Below, piece by piece: positions 1 through 11,637 of a stretch of DNA of 64,000 nucleotides. The translations under genes and the position numbers were made by a program. Origin of the DNA: Dactylis glomerata (Eukaryota > Streptophyta > Magnoliopsida > Poales > Poaceae); assembly GCA_007115705.1 (NCBI GenBank), contig QXEO01000211.1, positions 2,565,417-2,629,416 on the forward strand, in the 5' to 3' direction. The notes under the pieces are model-generated. The model did not search any database. It was not told where the DNA came from and saw only the letters and a list, made by a program, of their open reading frames with translations. Each line of letters begins with the position of its first letter. Positions within the stretch are counted from its first letter, which is position 1.

Positions 1-312
1 CTAAGGTTGTAGATGTGTTGCCACTAGGGAGAAAACAACATTCTTATGTCCAAGGGCATATGCTTTATTTACATTACACACTTTGCTTAATGCAGTTATC
101 TGTTGTTCGCAACTTAATACTCAAGGGGTCCTCGGATGATTCCCCGTGGGTGGATTATTAGTCATAGATGCAGTTGGATGGCAGTCTATGTATTTTGTTG
201 TAATGCCCAGAGTAAATCTCATAGTGATCCTCGCGACATATGCACGTTATCTTTATTCTATCAATTGCCCAACTGTAATTTGTTTACCCAGCATGTTATT
301 ATTTATCTTATG
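1..312 (+). repeat. LTR fragment at the 5' side of element C
   Basis: This stretch matches the LTR body seen at about 4412-4725, 33625-33945 and 63676-64000, sharing the 'ctaaggttgtagatgtg' opening and the 'tgcagttggat' block. The window edge cuts its left end. After about position 312 the match to the other copies stops abruptly before the 'gagagacaccac' block, so the LTR tail and primer site are missing or replaced. Confidence 0.75.
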
Positions 313-764
313 CTGTTGTGTTGATCTTGCGTTGTAAAGCAGTTTGAAACTTGTCTTTGACCTTTGCTATGGTTTGAGTGACACACTCCATTGTAAACTC
401 TAAGACTACTGTGAAAACTGTGTTGCACTTGCTTGATCTGTAGGTGTAAGACTAGTCTCTGCACCTAGTTCCAAAAACATATCCCTGTCTAAAATTTGCT
501 AGTTTGTTCAATGCTTTCTTGTCTGACAAACAAGAAATCCTTGAACTTGTTATGTTAAAACTTCCCTGCTCAAAACCTCCTGTTACTTTTCTGTTTACAA
601 CACCAAAAACCCCACTTTTCTGCTTAGCTTCTGGAAATTAGGAAATAGTCTCATTTGTGTTGATCCCTGTGGAGACGACTAGAAAAACCCCCCTATAATC
701 TCAACAGATCACTTGGTACCGAATTAGTAATGCTCATCATAGGTGTACAAAGAAGCATTCTACC
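313..764. other. Unassigned sequence between LTR fragment and gag remnant
   Basis: No coding signal or recognisable element end is seen here. It does not match the LTR tails of the other copies. It could be 5' untranslated sequence of element C or filler left by a deletion. Confidence 0.4.
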
Positions 765-1085
765 ATGATCCTCCTTAGTAATTTTTATGTTGGTATATCT
801 AGTTGGAATAGGTACGTTCTTGATACTCTCGCAGGAGGTAATTTTATGGGTACTCCTGCTTTGGAAGCATGCACTTTAATTGAAAGTTTAGTGAGAGTAC
901 CACCTATTCATGTTGTTAGAACTGAGGTCATTTTGGAGGAAGTTGTGGAAAAACTGAGCTCTTTAGAGAAAAGTTTACCAAATCTCCTTGATAACGCTAG
1001 CCAGGTTAATGAATCGATAGAAAGTATCGGTAGAAGAATCACTGCTTTAGAGGCTAGCACTATCCATGATAGTCAAACCCCTTAG
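765..1085 (+). pseudogene. Truncated gag remnant of an Athila-type gypsy element
   Basis: The 106-residue open frame has 'LDTLAGGNFMGTPALEA' followed by heptad-like Leu/Ile spacing (ESLVR, EEVVEKLSSLEKSLPNLL, SIGRRITALEAS). That matches my memory of the C-terminal gag region of Triticeae Athila-type elements, where a '(A/S)GGxFM' block is followed by a coiled coil. The N-terminal gag and all of pol are absent, and the frame ends at TAG 1083-1085, directly before noncoding 3' sequence. Element C is therefore a large internal deletion derivative and cannot transpose by itself. The family call rests on motif recognition only. Confidence 0.55.
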
Positions 1086-3551
1086 GATTGGTAAATTAGA
1101 GGAGCCTATGGAAACTCTAAGTTTAATTTTCTCTTCTCTTAAATTTAAGAAGGAGAAAGCTTTTATTGGAAAAGAGCAAAAATTTATGTATGTTTCCAGG
1201 GTGTCTGCCAAAACCGCAGCATGTTTTTAAGATTGGTAAGACTTTTAGTTCAACTAAGAGTGACTTGCAGGTTGAATCATCTTTGGGAACTTCTAAAGTG
1301 CATAGTGTGGTAAGTGGTGTTCTTGAGGAAACAATTCGTCTTAATGCTTTATTTGAAAATACTTGATTTCCACTTTCTGCGCCTAGCTTAAAGGCGTAAA
1401 AGAAAAGCACTCTTGGGAGATAACCCAATATTTTTTTCAGTACTTTTTCTTTTATTTGAGCCTTGGAAGTTATTACTAATGCAATGACCTCTCCTTATCA
1501 TTTTTATTTTGTTTTTGTGCCAAGAAGAACCTCTAATTTGAGGAAGATAAGATTTGGGGAAGTTGCTGTCCTGAAACAGATTTCTGCACTGCACCGTAAA
1601 TATTCGTGAAAATTCTCAGAATATCTTTTTAATCTGCAATTTCTTGTGCATATGCCCCAGGTTATTTCCAAACTTCTATTAGTATTGCATTTTTCGATTT
1701 GAGCAACAGAAGGTCCTCCGAAAAATCGATCTTTGTTAGCTGTTCTGTTTTGACAGATTTCTGCCACTATTTGTGTTTGCCTCTCGATCGCTTTCTTTTT
1801 GAGTTCTTTTGATCACGGAACTTTTGAGGAAGTTGGTACAGTAGCTTATGCTTTAATGGATGGTATGTTTGAGTTTTAAACTGAACCAAAAGAGTAGATT
1901 TATTATCATACTTATACTAATGTTGCTAATAGATTGTGTGAAGTTTTGTATGAAGGAAGTTTTCAAGTGTAGGGAATGGAGAGTGATGAGATGAGATAAA
2001 GTATGGACAAAAGCTCAAGCTTGGGGATGCCCATGTCACCCCAAGAAATATCCAAGAGGTACAAACGTCAAAGCTTGGGGACGCCCCAAGGCACCCCTTC
2101 TTCATTGGCAAAAATCAGGTCACCTTTCAAGACATTATATTTTTATTGCTTCGTATTCTATGCTTTTTTTTGGAGCGTCTTTACTTTCGCTTTCAGTTTT
2201 ATTTTGTTTTGTTTGCTGCAATAAATGGTTGGACCCCAACAAACTTCTTTTGGAGAAGACACACTCTGTTTTTCATTGCCAAGAACACTCTAGTTTTCAC
2301 TCTTATCGTTCAACGAGTGTTCTCTTTTTCTAGCACTGTGTTTAGCTTTCGTTTTTTGCCTTGATTTTTGTTTAGATCTTGTTTTATCTTTGTATAATGG
2401 TGCATTTAGACCACTGATCTATGTTGGTTTTTATCAAAAAAGTTGTCTCAAAAAGGTTTGAATGGTGTTGGAAAAGAGAAAACGTTTCATGACTATAGTG
2501 GTACAAATGGGAGCTTGTTTAGACTGTGGCTTAGACTTTTGCATGTCATACTTGATGTCATTTTGATAGTTTGCTTAGTAGTTTTTGCTGTAGCATGACT
2601 TATCTCAAATCACTGAGATTGCTTAATGAGCCTTTGAAAAAATCATGCGTTGTTTTTATTATATGGGAGCATGTTATTGTGGTTTTCTCCATTGATGCTT
2701 TATTTAGGTTCACTTGGCGCATGCTTACAACATGTTTGACTCTAACAAGTCGCCATAAGCCTCTATGATCATTTGGTTTTTGACTTGTGATATCACTTTA
2801 TGCTTCGTTTAATGATGTTTTGTTGCTATGCATGATTATGGCCATTATTGCTCTCTTAGTTGGTCGCTCCCAGTCTTTTGCCAATCTCTCTATTAAAAAC
2901 TTGCTTAGTATGGAAGATAGTAAGAACCCCATTGCCAGTCGTTGACAAGAACAACCACCTCTCAAAACAAATTCTTATCTCTCTGTTTTACAAATGAAAA
3001 GCTCTAGCACATGTTTAATCACTGCTTTCCTCTTAGAAGGGCCTTTCTTTTACTTTTATGTTGAGTCTTCACTTTCTACCTTTATGCACCGTCTAAGAGA
3101 GCATAGTTGTCATTCTGAGTTTAATGTGCATAGTCCAAAAATTTATTATTGATTGATTCATGATTATGGTTTTGCTTGTTCTTAAATTATTTATATCTAG
3201 TCGCCCTCTTAAACTTGAAGGTGTCCTATGCATTTATGTTTTGCTATTCCTTGAAGGACAAGCTGAAAACCACTTTGCTATGTTTTTCTATATGGTTAAA
3301 ACACACACTTGACTTTCAATGCTTCATTACTCAAGATCTTTTGTTTGTGTTAATTTTCATGTTATAACATGGTTGCTAAGTTTTATGGTCAAGATTATGT
3401 CTTTTATGCCCATGTTTAGAGTACTTTGATCTCAGCACTCAATGCTTTACATTGTTGATCAAGATTGTGATGGTGCATGTCACCTAAAAAATTATTGTTT
3501 TGTTATCACTTACCTACTCGAGGACGAGCAGGTGTTAAGCTTGGAGATGTT
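1086..3551 (+). other. Noncoding 3' internal region of element C with polypurine tract
   Basis: No convincing protein is encoded. Two 'caagcttgggga' type blocks (near 2020 and 2070) and a tract ending 'aagcttggagatgt' directly before the LTR at 3552 are typical of the long 3' leader of Athila-type grass elements. The block around 2910-3060 (cttagtatggaagata, then caaatgaaaagctctagcac) is also found, inverted, in element A at about 16820-16990. Confidence 0.65.
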
Positions 3552-5151
3552 TGATACGTCTCAAACGTATCTATAATTTTTGATGCTCCATGCTTGTTTA
3601 TACACCATTTGCTTTGTGTTTTGTTACACTTCGTGGCGTTTTTATGCATTTTCCAGAACTAACCTGTTAACAAGATGCCACAGTGCCAGTTCCCTATTTC
3701 TGCTGTTTTTGTGTTTCAGAAAAGCTACACGGGAAATATTCTCGGAATTAGATGAAACAAAAGCCAAAGTTCCTATTTTTCCCGAAGCATCACGAAGTCC
3801 ATAGCAGAGACGGAGGGCCACCCCCTGGACGCGCCAGGGCCAGATGTGGGCCCCTGGTCCACCTCTTGACACTGCTCTTCCGCCTATATATTCCCCTCGA
3901 CAAGAAAACCTAAAGGCCCCGATCAATTTCCACGAAACATACTACAAGACGCCGCCGTCATTGACGCGAGATCGGGAGGGTCCAGAAGCTCTTCCCGGCA
4001 CCATGCCGGAGAGGGGAATCACCGCCAGAGGCCTTCTTCATCACCATTCCTGCCTCCGGAGTGATGCGTGAGTAGTCTATCTTGGACTACGGGTCCATAG
4101 CAGTAGCTAGATGGTTGTCATCTCTTCCATGTGCTTCATGTTTAGATCTTGTGAGCTGCCTATCATGATCAAGATCATCGTTGTGTAATTCTACATGTTG
4201 TGTTTGTTGGGATCCGATGAATATTGATACTTTGTCAAGTTGATTTGCAGAATTATTATCTTTATGTTATCTCTATGTTGTTTATGATCTTGCATGTTCT
4301 CCGTTGCTAGTAGATATCTTGGCCGAGTAGATGCTAGTGACTCCAAGAGGGAGTATTTATGCTCGATTGTGGGTTCATGCCTCTAGTAATCTAGGGGAGT
4401 GACAGAAACCTCTAAGGTTATAGATGTGTTGTTGCTACTAGGGAGAAAACAACAATCTTGTGTTCAAGGATATTTGTATTGTTTACATTACACACTTTGC
4501 TTAAGGCGTTAATTTGTTGCTTGCAACTTAATACCCAATGGTTGCTCGGATGACATCCGGAGGCTGGATTATTAGTCATAGATGCAGTTGGATTGCAGTC
4601 TATGTATTATGTTATAATGCCCAAGTGAATCTCATAGTGATCCTCATGACATTTGTATGCTTGCTTTATTCTATCAATTGCCCAACTGTAATTTGTTTAC
4701 CCAGCATGTTATTTATCTTATGGAGAGACACCACTAGTGAACTGTGGACCCCGGTCCTTTCTTTTACATTGTTATTACCATTTACCATTGACTCATTTTA
4801 TTTACATTCTTGCAAACTACTATCTTTTACCACTCAATACGCTTAATCCTTTGTTCACAGCAAACCGGTGAGATTGACAACCTCACTATAAGTTGGGACA
4901 AAGTATTTGGTTGTGTTGTGTGCAGGTTCCACGTTGCTGATGGTGCAAAGCTACGGCCTGGACAAGGCGGCATACATACATTGTTCAAAGCTATCGCGAA
5001 GCTAGCGAGCATCAACCTTCCGAAGTTGGTTCTTTCTCCTACTGGTTCGATAAACCTCGGTCTCATACTGAGGGAAGACTTGCTGCTGTGCTCATCATAA
5101 CCTTCTCTTGGGGTTTCCAACTAGGCGGTCATCTACAAAACTCCGACATCA
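3552..5151 (+). repeat. 3' LTR of element C
   Basis: It opens TGATACGTCTCAAACG right after the polypurine tract. Comparable copies open at 32728 and 62799. A GC-rich dyad near 3820-3880 precedes 'cgcctatatattcccc' at about 3881, the probable TATA region. The right end is uncertain; 'gacatca' at 5151 gives 1600 bp, close to the 1594 bp of the solo copy at 32728-34321. The target duplication cannot be checked because the left end is outside the window. Confidence 0.75.
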
Positions 5152-5164
5152 ACACCGCACCATT

Positions 5165-5330
5165 ACTCCACGCCACCGGAACGGCCTTAATTGTAGGGCG
5201 TGGACCACCCGACGCCACCACTGCGGGGTACTAGGTGGCATGCGATGGGCACCACGCCACCAACGCATGGCTCTAGGTGGCATTGGATGGGCACCGTGCC
5301 ATCGTTTTCCCTGTGTTGTCACGTCACGAT
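5165..5330. repeat. Left subterminal repeat array of CACTA2
   Basis: The cores CACGCCACC, GACGCCACC and TAGGTGGCAT or GGGCGTGG recur at about 20-40 bp spacing in both orientations. The same core recurs at 26235-26420. In En/Spm-like transposons such arrays bind the element's own regulatory protein; that role is inferred here. Confidence 0.65.
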
Positions 5331-5546
5331 TGCCAATGGACGTTCCCGCCATGCTTAAAATTGTGGTGGGCCCGCGTAGTCAGCGATACATGCTGGTCAG
5401 GTGGTCAGTGTTGTTTAATATGCCGCGTTGGGATAGAGCGAACGCCGGTCTCTGTTCCCAACTCATTATCCCGTTGCCTCCCCTTCTCCCACATGGCACC
5501 GCGGCTTCCCACGCCACGCCGGAGTAAATGAGGCACCTTCGCCATT

Positions 5547-5555
5547 CATATAAAC
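5547..5555 (+). promoter_or_regulatory. TATA box for the CACTA2 gene
   Basis: 'catataaac' lies 86 bp before the ATG at 5641, a normal distance for a plant TATA box with a 50-60 nt leader. It follows the subterminal array, the same layout seen at 48404 in CACTA1. Confidence 0.55.
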
Positions 5556-6007
5556 TCCACTCCGCTGAGGTCAGTACAGCCGCAAGATCTTCCATGCTGT
5601 ACCGCTTAGTTCGTCGAGTTCATTGAGCCCGCCGAGTACAATGGCGCACAACGACGAAGCCGACGGCACTCGCGGCAGAGCGCGGGGCTGGAGTTGGCCG
5701 CACACCCTCAAGAAGAGGCTAGCGTATTGATGACCCACAAGTATAGGGGTGTATCGTAGTACTTTCGATAAATAAGAGTGTCGAACCCAACGAGGAGCAG
5801 AAGGTGTTGACAAGTGGTTTCGATCAAGGATTCACTGTAAATACTAGCAAACGGGTTTTCAGGGGTATTTAGCAATGCAAGTAAATAAAGTACAAGTAAA
5901 TAAAAGACAATAACAATAATTGCTGCAAGTGGCCCAATCCTTTCTAGAGCAAAGGACAAGCCGGTTGTGTAACTTATGATGACCTAATGTTCTCGAGGAC
6001 ACACGGG

Positions 6008-6343
6008 TGACGAGGGTTAAACTCGACAAATGTCCTAGATGAAGGACTTAGGATCGGGGAGATAGGGCGTCGGATGAACTCGAAGGTAAAGTTAGTCGAA
6101 ATAGGTGTGTATCGAAAGTAAACTTGGGTGTTCAACCTGGCTTGCTTTCAATCTGCCCTACACCGTCCCCTCCTGACCCCTATATATAGGTGGCCAGGTC
6201 TCGAGGATCGGGTAGGGTCCGATACAGATTACAAATATCGACATACGGTAAGAACTCGTATTCGACTATCATTACAATTGGGCCTAGCTTAGCGGGCCTC
6301 AGGGGTACTCAACTAACGGGCTCTATTAACTATACCCTTGTCA
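6008..6343 (-). repeat. Left LTR of element B (sense 3' LTR)
   Basis: 336 bp, opening 'tgacgagggttaaactcg' and ending 'acccttgtca'. It contains 'ctatatataggtgg' at about 6180, a TATA-like sequence. The neighbouring 'gtagcccctgag' on the right is the complement of a polypurine-like tract. Confidence 0.92.
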
Positions 6344-7436
6344 GTAGCCCCTGAGATTCTACCAGAATTATAGATTCAGGTTGAATCTCTAATCTTTAAA
6401 TCCTCGACTTGATCAATTCTTCGACTTCTTCATATCTGCAAATCTTCGACTTAGTCTTTTCGACTTATTTTCATGATATTCTTTCGCAAGGGGTTTTGAT
6501 GATCAAGCCTGACAACTCTGACGGATCAAGAGGTTAGTTAACTGCCGGAACAGATACTTGTCACCTACTTCAAATTCAATCCCCTTGGACTTGAATTCGG
6601 GATACCGGTCAAATCCATTCTTTTGCCGCATTTAGGACTTACAAAGAATGAATCCCAGTGGTTCTCAGGGTACCCAGTGCGTCCACCAGGATTTTCTTCG
6701 CGTCGTAGACACGGATACATACCAGCAGAGCGCATCCATGTGCGTATACCAGGCCACACAGGACGGATCCCGGGGTCTTACCTTCATGACAAGTCACGGC
6801 ATTCAAGTCGTGTTGCGATAACACAACTCGAGAATTTTATGTCGCAGTCAAATTTTGACTGAAAATATTCGGGTTTCTACAACCATAAAACTCGCTCCCG
6901 ATGGGAGTAACACTCCTACACTTCTCCAATCTCTAATGCTTAATCAATAAATATCGTCGGGTGCGCGCTCAGCGCTCCCGATGGGAGTAGCCCCCGAGGC
7001 TATAGTCGAAAGAAAAGTTTTTCGAGTATAGGCTCAAGAGATAATGTAGCTCGTCATACTTCAACTCGAGAGTTCCTCAATTCGAGATACTTTCAAGAAC
7101 ACCTTGTCATCGAGTTCGAGTTCACTACTTCAATGAAGAGCTCCATTCGATATTTTTGAAATTAACAGCCCCTAAGGCTATAACCAAAAATCCTTCATAT
7201 ATGATCTCTCTTTTTTTTCCCATAAGCTCGGCATTTGTCGGCGCCATCCTTTTATATATATATTCGATGATGTCAACGAAGACGTGGCTCTTCATCAGTG
7301 CAAACCGTTTTATGAGTAGCACTGTAACTTTCACGATTTTTTGACCGTTAGCGGGCTGCACGATTTTTGACCGTTAGTGGGCTGGCGTTTCCGATCTTTG
7401 CGCCACGTCTCAGCCCACGATCCTTCTCCCAGAAGG
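6344..7436. other. 3' internal untranslated region of element B
   Basis: No coding frame stands out. It holds repeated 'gctcccgatgggagta' units (about 6891 and 6975) and AT-rich sequence up to the promoter of the opposite-strand gene. Confidence 0.5.
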
Positions 7437-7444
7437 TATATAAA
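7437..7444 (+). promoter_or_regulatory. TATA box of the antisense gene in element B
   Basis: 'tatataaa' lies 153 bp upstream of the ATG at 7590 on the strand opposite to gag. It suggests the gene has its own promoter rather than depending on the LTR. Confidence 0.6.
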
Positions 7445-7589
7445 TGGCGTAGTGGGGAATCGTACTGTTTACCAGCTCGTTCCCTCCGCCGCCTCCATTG
7501 CTGATCTCCTCTCTCTCTTCCTCTCTTGCGAAGCCCCCAAGCGTGCTTTGTGCTGGATGTGCGTGAAACATCTGGGCATTAAGAGCACC

Positions 7590-10500
7590 ATGGCCAAGAC
7601 GTCTGCCACCAAATGGGTGCGCTCCACCATCACCAAGAAGGAGGTGGAGAAGACCAGGGCGGACGGTCTCATCTCCGCCCAGGATTCCATCCAATTCCCA
7701 AGTACTGAGCGGGTCCCGAAGCCCCCGAGCGGTTACCGGGTAATGTTCCTTGCTTTTCTCCTCAGCGGTTTGTCCCTTCCTGCCCACGAGTTTCTCCGTG
7801 GGCTGCTGTTTGTCTATGGTGTGCAGCTCCATCAGCTCACACCAAATTCCCTTCTTCACATTGCTTGCTTCGTGACTCTCTGCGAGTCATTCTTGGGCAT
7901 CGAGCCCCACTTCCTTCTCTGGAGATCAATCTTTCGACTCCGCCCCAATGTTTCTTTGGCTAGGAAACCCGAACTGGGTGGAGCCGTCGTTTCTGTGCGC
8001 CCTAAGGCGCAATACTTTGAATTTTCCATGGCCGCGTCTGTCCAGGGATGGAGGACAAAGTGGTTCTATATCAAGGACCGCAAATCCTCTCCTGAAGATG
8101 AATTAGGCCTGCCTCCTTTTGATGCTTCCCAAGAGATAAAGAAATTGACATCATGGGATGCACTCCCCTCAGATGCAGAAGCACAAGAAATTCTTCCTCT
8201 TCTTTCTCGTATCAAATCTCTAAAAGGAGGTCAAGGGGGTGCTCTATCGGGTATGCAACTCATGGCGTTCTTTATTCAACGTCGAGTTCAACCCCTACAG
8301 CACCGCCTTACCAAACTTTGGAGTTTCTCTGGCTTGGGAGATCCTACTCGCATATCTGAAGACCTGATATCGAAAGAAGATGTCGACAAGCGAGTCCGGA
8401 ATCTCACCAAGCTCACAAAGGAACATGCAGTTGCGGATTTAGCCGCTGATTTCTTCGACTCTGTGCACCCTCTTCCCGAGGTATGTATTTTTGCGTCCAC
8501 TTTTTGTGAAACTTTGCTTGTTTCGACTTGCATTATTATTTGACTTCGCACTCTGCTTACTTTATTTATATGCAGGGTCACCAATTTCTTGTTTTGCGTC
8601 CTCCTCTTCCAGAGGAAGGGCCCCTTCCGGCTGATCTAGCCTCTCCTGCATCTGAAGCCCCCGAGGCTGACGAAATTCAGGACGGAGATGATGTCGAAGA
8701 TTCAGAAGAGGAAACCAGCTCATCGACATCGACTCCTCCTGTATTTGCTGAAGATGTTGGTGTCGACAAGAAAAGGAAACGTGTTGACGAAATTGCTTCA
8801 TCGAGTTCTGCAGCGGCTGGAAAAACCCCCGCTCTTGCAGAAGATATGGAGTACTTTGACATGCTTGCATCGTAAGTATTGTAGTCGAACTTTTCAATTG
8901 CCTTGTTCTTGCCTTGTTTCTATAACTTATAGTTTTTATGTAGTGATGACGAAGAGCCACCAACATATGCTACGGCTGCTCCACCACCTTCTCCTGTGGC
9001 GATTGATGAGCCTGTCGAACCAGATGTTGCGCCGAGGGCCACCAGGTCCGGCGTGAGGAAGGTTCCTCAAACTCGACACTCGAAACACTCAAAGAAGGCC
9101 AAAGAAGCCGAAGTTTCTCTGGAAGCTCACGCATCTACAGTTTCTTCTGATGATGTAAGTAATTCCTCTTTCCCTTCTTTCCTTTCATGTACTTCTAGTC
9201 TTACACACTTCTTTTTCTCAGGCTTTAGTGAAGAGATTTATTGCCCTGGGCACAGAGTGTGCGGGGTACCTAAAGGTTGCAAAAGCTTCCGAAGGTATAA
9301 TTTTGACGTCCAATCACCACTTGTCTTCTGCACTTTATCCTTTGTTATCTATCTGATTCCCTGTCGACCTCTTATGCAGCTGCTTTAGCAGCCGCCAATG
9401 CTCGAATTGCTTCGCTGGAGGCAGAGCTCAAAGCTTCGCAAAAAGCTTACGACGTTGCGACCGCTGCTAAGGCCATTGCTGAGAAGTCGCAGAAATCTGC
9501 GCTTGCCAAGGCGAAGAAAGCGGAAAAGGCTTTAGCTGATGCCAACAAGGAAAATGCTCAACGAGAGCAGGCCGTGGCAGAGCGTCTTCACACCATGTCT
9601 ACTGTTGCCGAAAGTAAGTTCTTCGACTTGTCTTCTGTTTTCGTCTCCTGTTGCACTGGTGTATTTATTGACACTTGTCTCTTCTTTTCTTTTCTATTGC
9701 TTAGAATTTACCGGGGTATCTCCGTCGGCTTTGCAAACAGACGATGATCCTCTGATGAATGTGGTTAACCTACTCGAAGAAAACTGGATATCTATCCAGG
9801 AAACTTTTGAGTTGGTTAGCCGCGTTCTATCACGGCTGTTTGCTGGTTTGTGGCCGAAGAAAAGGGTGACAGTTCCGAAGGACAACTTGGCTGAACTCGC
9901 CAAATCCTTCGATACTACTGAAGACCCCACTCTTCAGCTGAAAGGGCTGTCCATTAAGCGCGGCGCCGAGGGTGCTATTGCACTTTCTCTTGCGCACGGT
10001 ACAGACTTCGACTGGGAGAGGGTTAGCTCCCCTCATGGCCACACCCGTGACGAGATGAAGGTGTTTTTCGAGAAGGTGAAGAAATTGGCACCTGCATTGT
10101 TGACAACGATCTCTCCTTCGGCAGCCTCTGCGGTGCCTGCTGCACCACCTCCAGCGGCGAAAGATCCGGTGCCACCGTCGACTTCTAGCGAGGAAGCTGC
10201 TACGCCCCCCTCTACCATGGAGCAGAATGCTGAGGTGGCGTAGACTCAGCTTCCTTGTAGCTTCTTTTTTAGTGTTCTCCTTTTGAATGTAAAGACTTTA
10301 GTTAAATGCAACCCGAGAACCTTTAGCCATAGGGTTGTGCTCTTATGTAAATGTATTCTCTTCGTATGAAATATTATGCTGCCTTTCTGAAATTGTTTCT
10401 CCTTTCTTTTCTCTTGTAGTCGGTGCGCGTTCATGATCCTTTGACTCATGGTCCTGCTCCTTCTTCTGCCCATGGGTTCGATCCCCAGATTTCGTCGACT

Positions 10501-11348
10501 ACTAGCCTATGCAGTCAATGCTTGGAATACTCTTCCAGGATTTCCGACCTTGAAACTCGCCTATCCTTGGCTAAATGCCAAGCACAGATGGCTATTAAAA
10601 AGGCTAGCCAAGCCAGTGGCTATATGAAGAAAATCTCTTCCCTTGAAGAAAAGGTCTCCAGCTTGACGGCGAAGGTTGTTCATAATGAAGAGTGCGAATC
10701 TTTCATTCTTGGCATTGTCGAGTCTGCTTGCGAGCTGTTGCGATGTGAGTTTTCTTTCGACTCCTTCTTTGGCTATTTGTGCACTTCTTTTGTGATATAT
10801 TTGCCGTTGTAGGTACTTGTTTGGATTTTGCTGCTGAAGAACGTCGAGTTGCTGAGCGAAATGCTGCTTTGGAGAAGATGTCGACTGGCTACGAGACTTT
10901 GTGGTCTGATCCTCGACGCCGGAGCGCCATTGTATTGCTTCAAGACCGTGCCCAGCATATTGGCGAGTCAGTTGATGGTTGCCGGCGAGCTCTTACAACT
11001 ATGCACTCCATTATGCTTCCCCGTAATCCTTTGCCTGCAACTTTCCCACTTCTTCTTGATGCTTTCAGATCCAGTCATCGTATTCATAGGTTAATAGAAC
11101 TGAACTTAGTGGCTGGTGCCAATTTTGCTCTCGGGTGGATACGCAAGTGGCACCCCAGATTGAATTATAGCACAATGTCCTTGAGTTTAGCTCCAGGTGG
11201 AGCTAGCCTTCGGGTTCATATGGAGAACACGCTTCAACCTGCTCGAAGACTCGTAGCTAGGCTTCTAGAGGCGGATGCTGCGTTTTTCCGCGAGTATCAT
11301 TATCTAGATCCTTTAGGCGTAGATGATTCTGACAACCCGATGTTGTAA
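7590..11348 (+). CDS. Spliced antisense gene with Transposase_28-type domain inside element B
   Basis: Exons that keep one frame are 7590-8480, 8576-8871, 8944-9154, 9222-9294, 9380-9613 and 9705-10243, all with GT-AG introns; this gives 747 residues ending at TAG 10241-10243. A weaker donor at 10235 would skip that stop and join in frame to 10420-10744 and 10813-11348, giving 1031 residues. Residues about 48-120 (RVMFLAFLLSGLSLP, then FLRGLLFVYG and HIACFVTLCE) match the plant 'putative gypsy type transposon' domain (PF04195 as I remember it). An acidic S/E tract follows in exon 2, a Lys/Ala coiled coil in exon 5, and another coiled coil in the last exons. The start was chosen because the Met opens 'MAKTSATKW', 153 bp after a TATA box. 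The function is unknown; the opposite orientation to gag is known for Tat-lineage elements. No stop or frameshift was found in the exons. Confidence 0.75.
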
Positions 11349-11637
11349 GGTGTATGTGGAACGCGAGAGTTTATTTATTTCGCGACTTATATGTCTGAAA
11401 TTTATTCTCAAGGCGTATTTGTATGGTTCGTGCGTTTGCCGCATCTTCTCTTTGAAAGACTCGTAAACTCGAATATGAGGAACACTTTGTCTTTATTTAT
11501 ACTTTTAATGTAAGATACATGGGGTGACCCAAGAGATCCGGCCTGTGACCTGTGTTCTGGATCTAGAGGGCATTGCCCCTGGTATAACTCGTGGCTTTTA
11601 CAGCCTTTATTGTTCTACTCTATTGTCTTTATGATGC

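Noticed and set aside
4827..5527. Frames of 67-139 codons across the element C LTR end and CACTA2 array
   Set aside because: They cross an element boundary and read palindromic repeat units; no domain.
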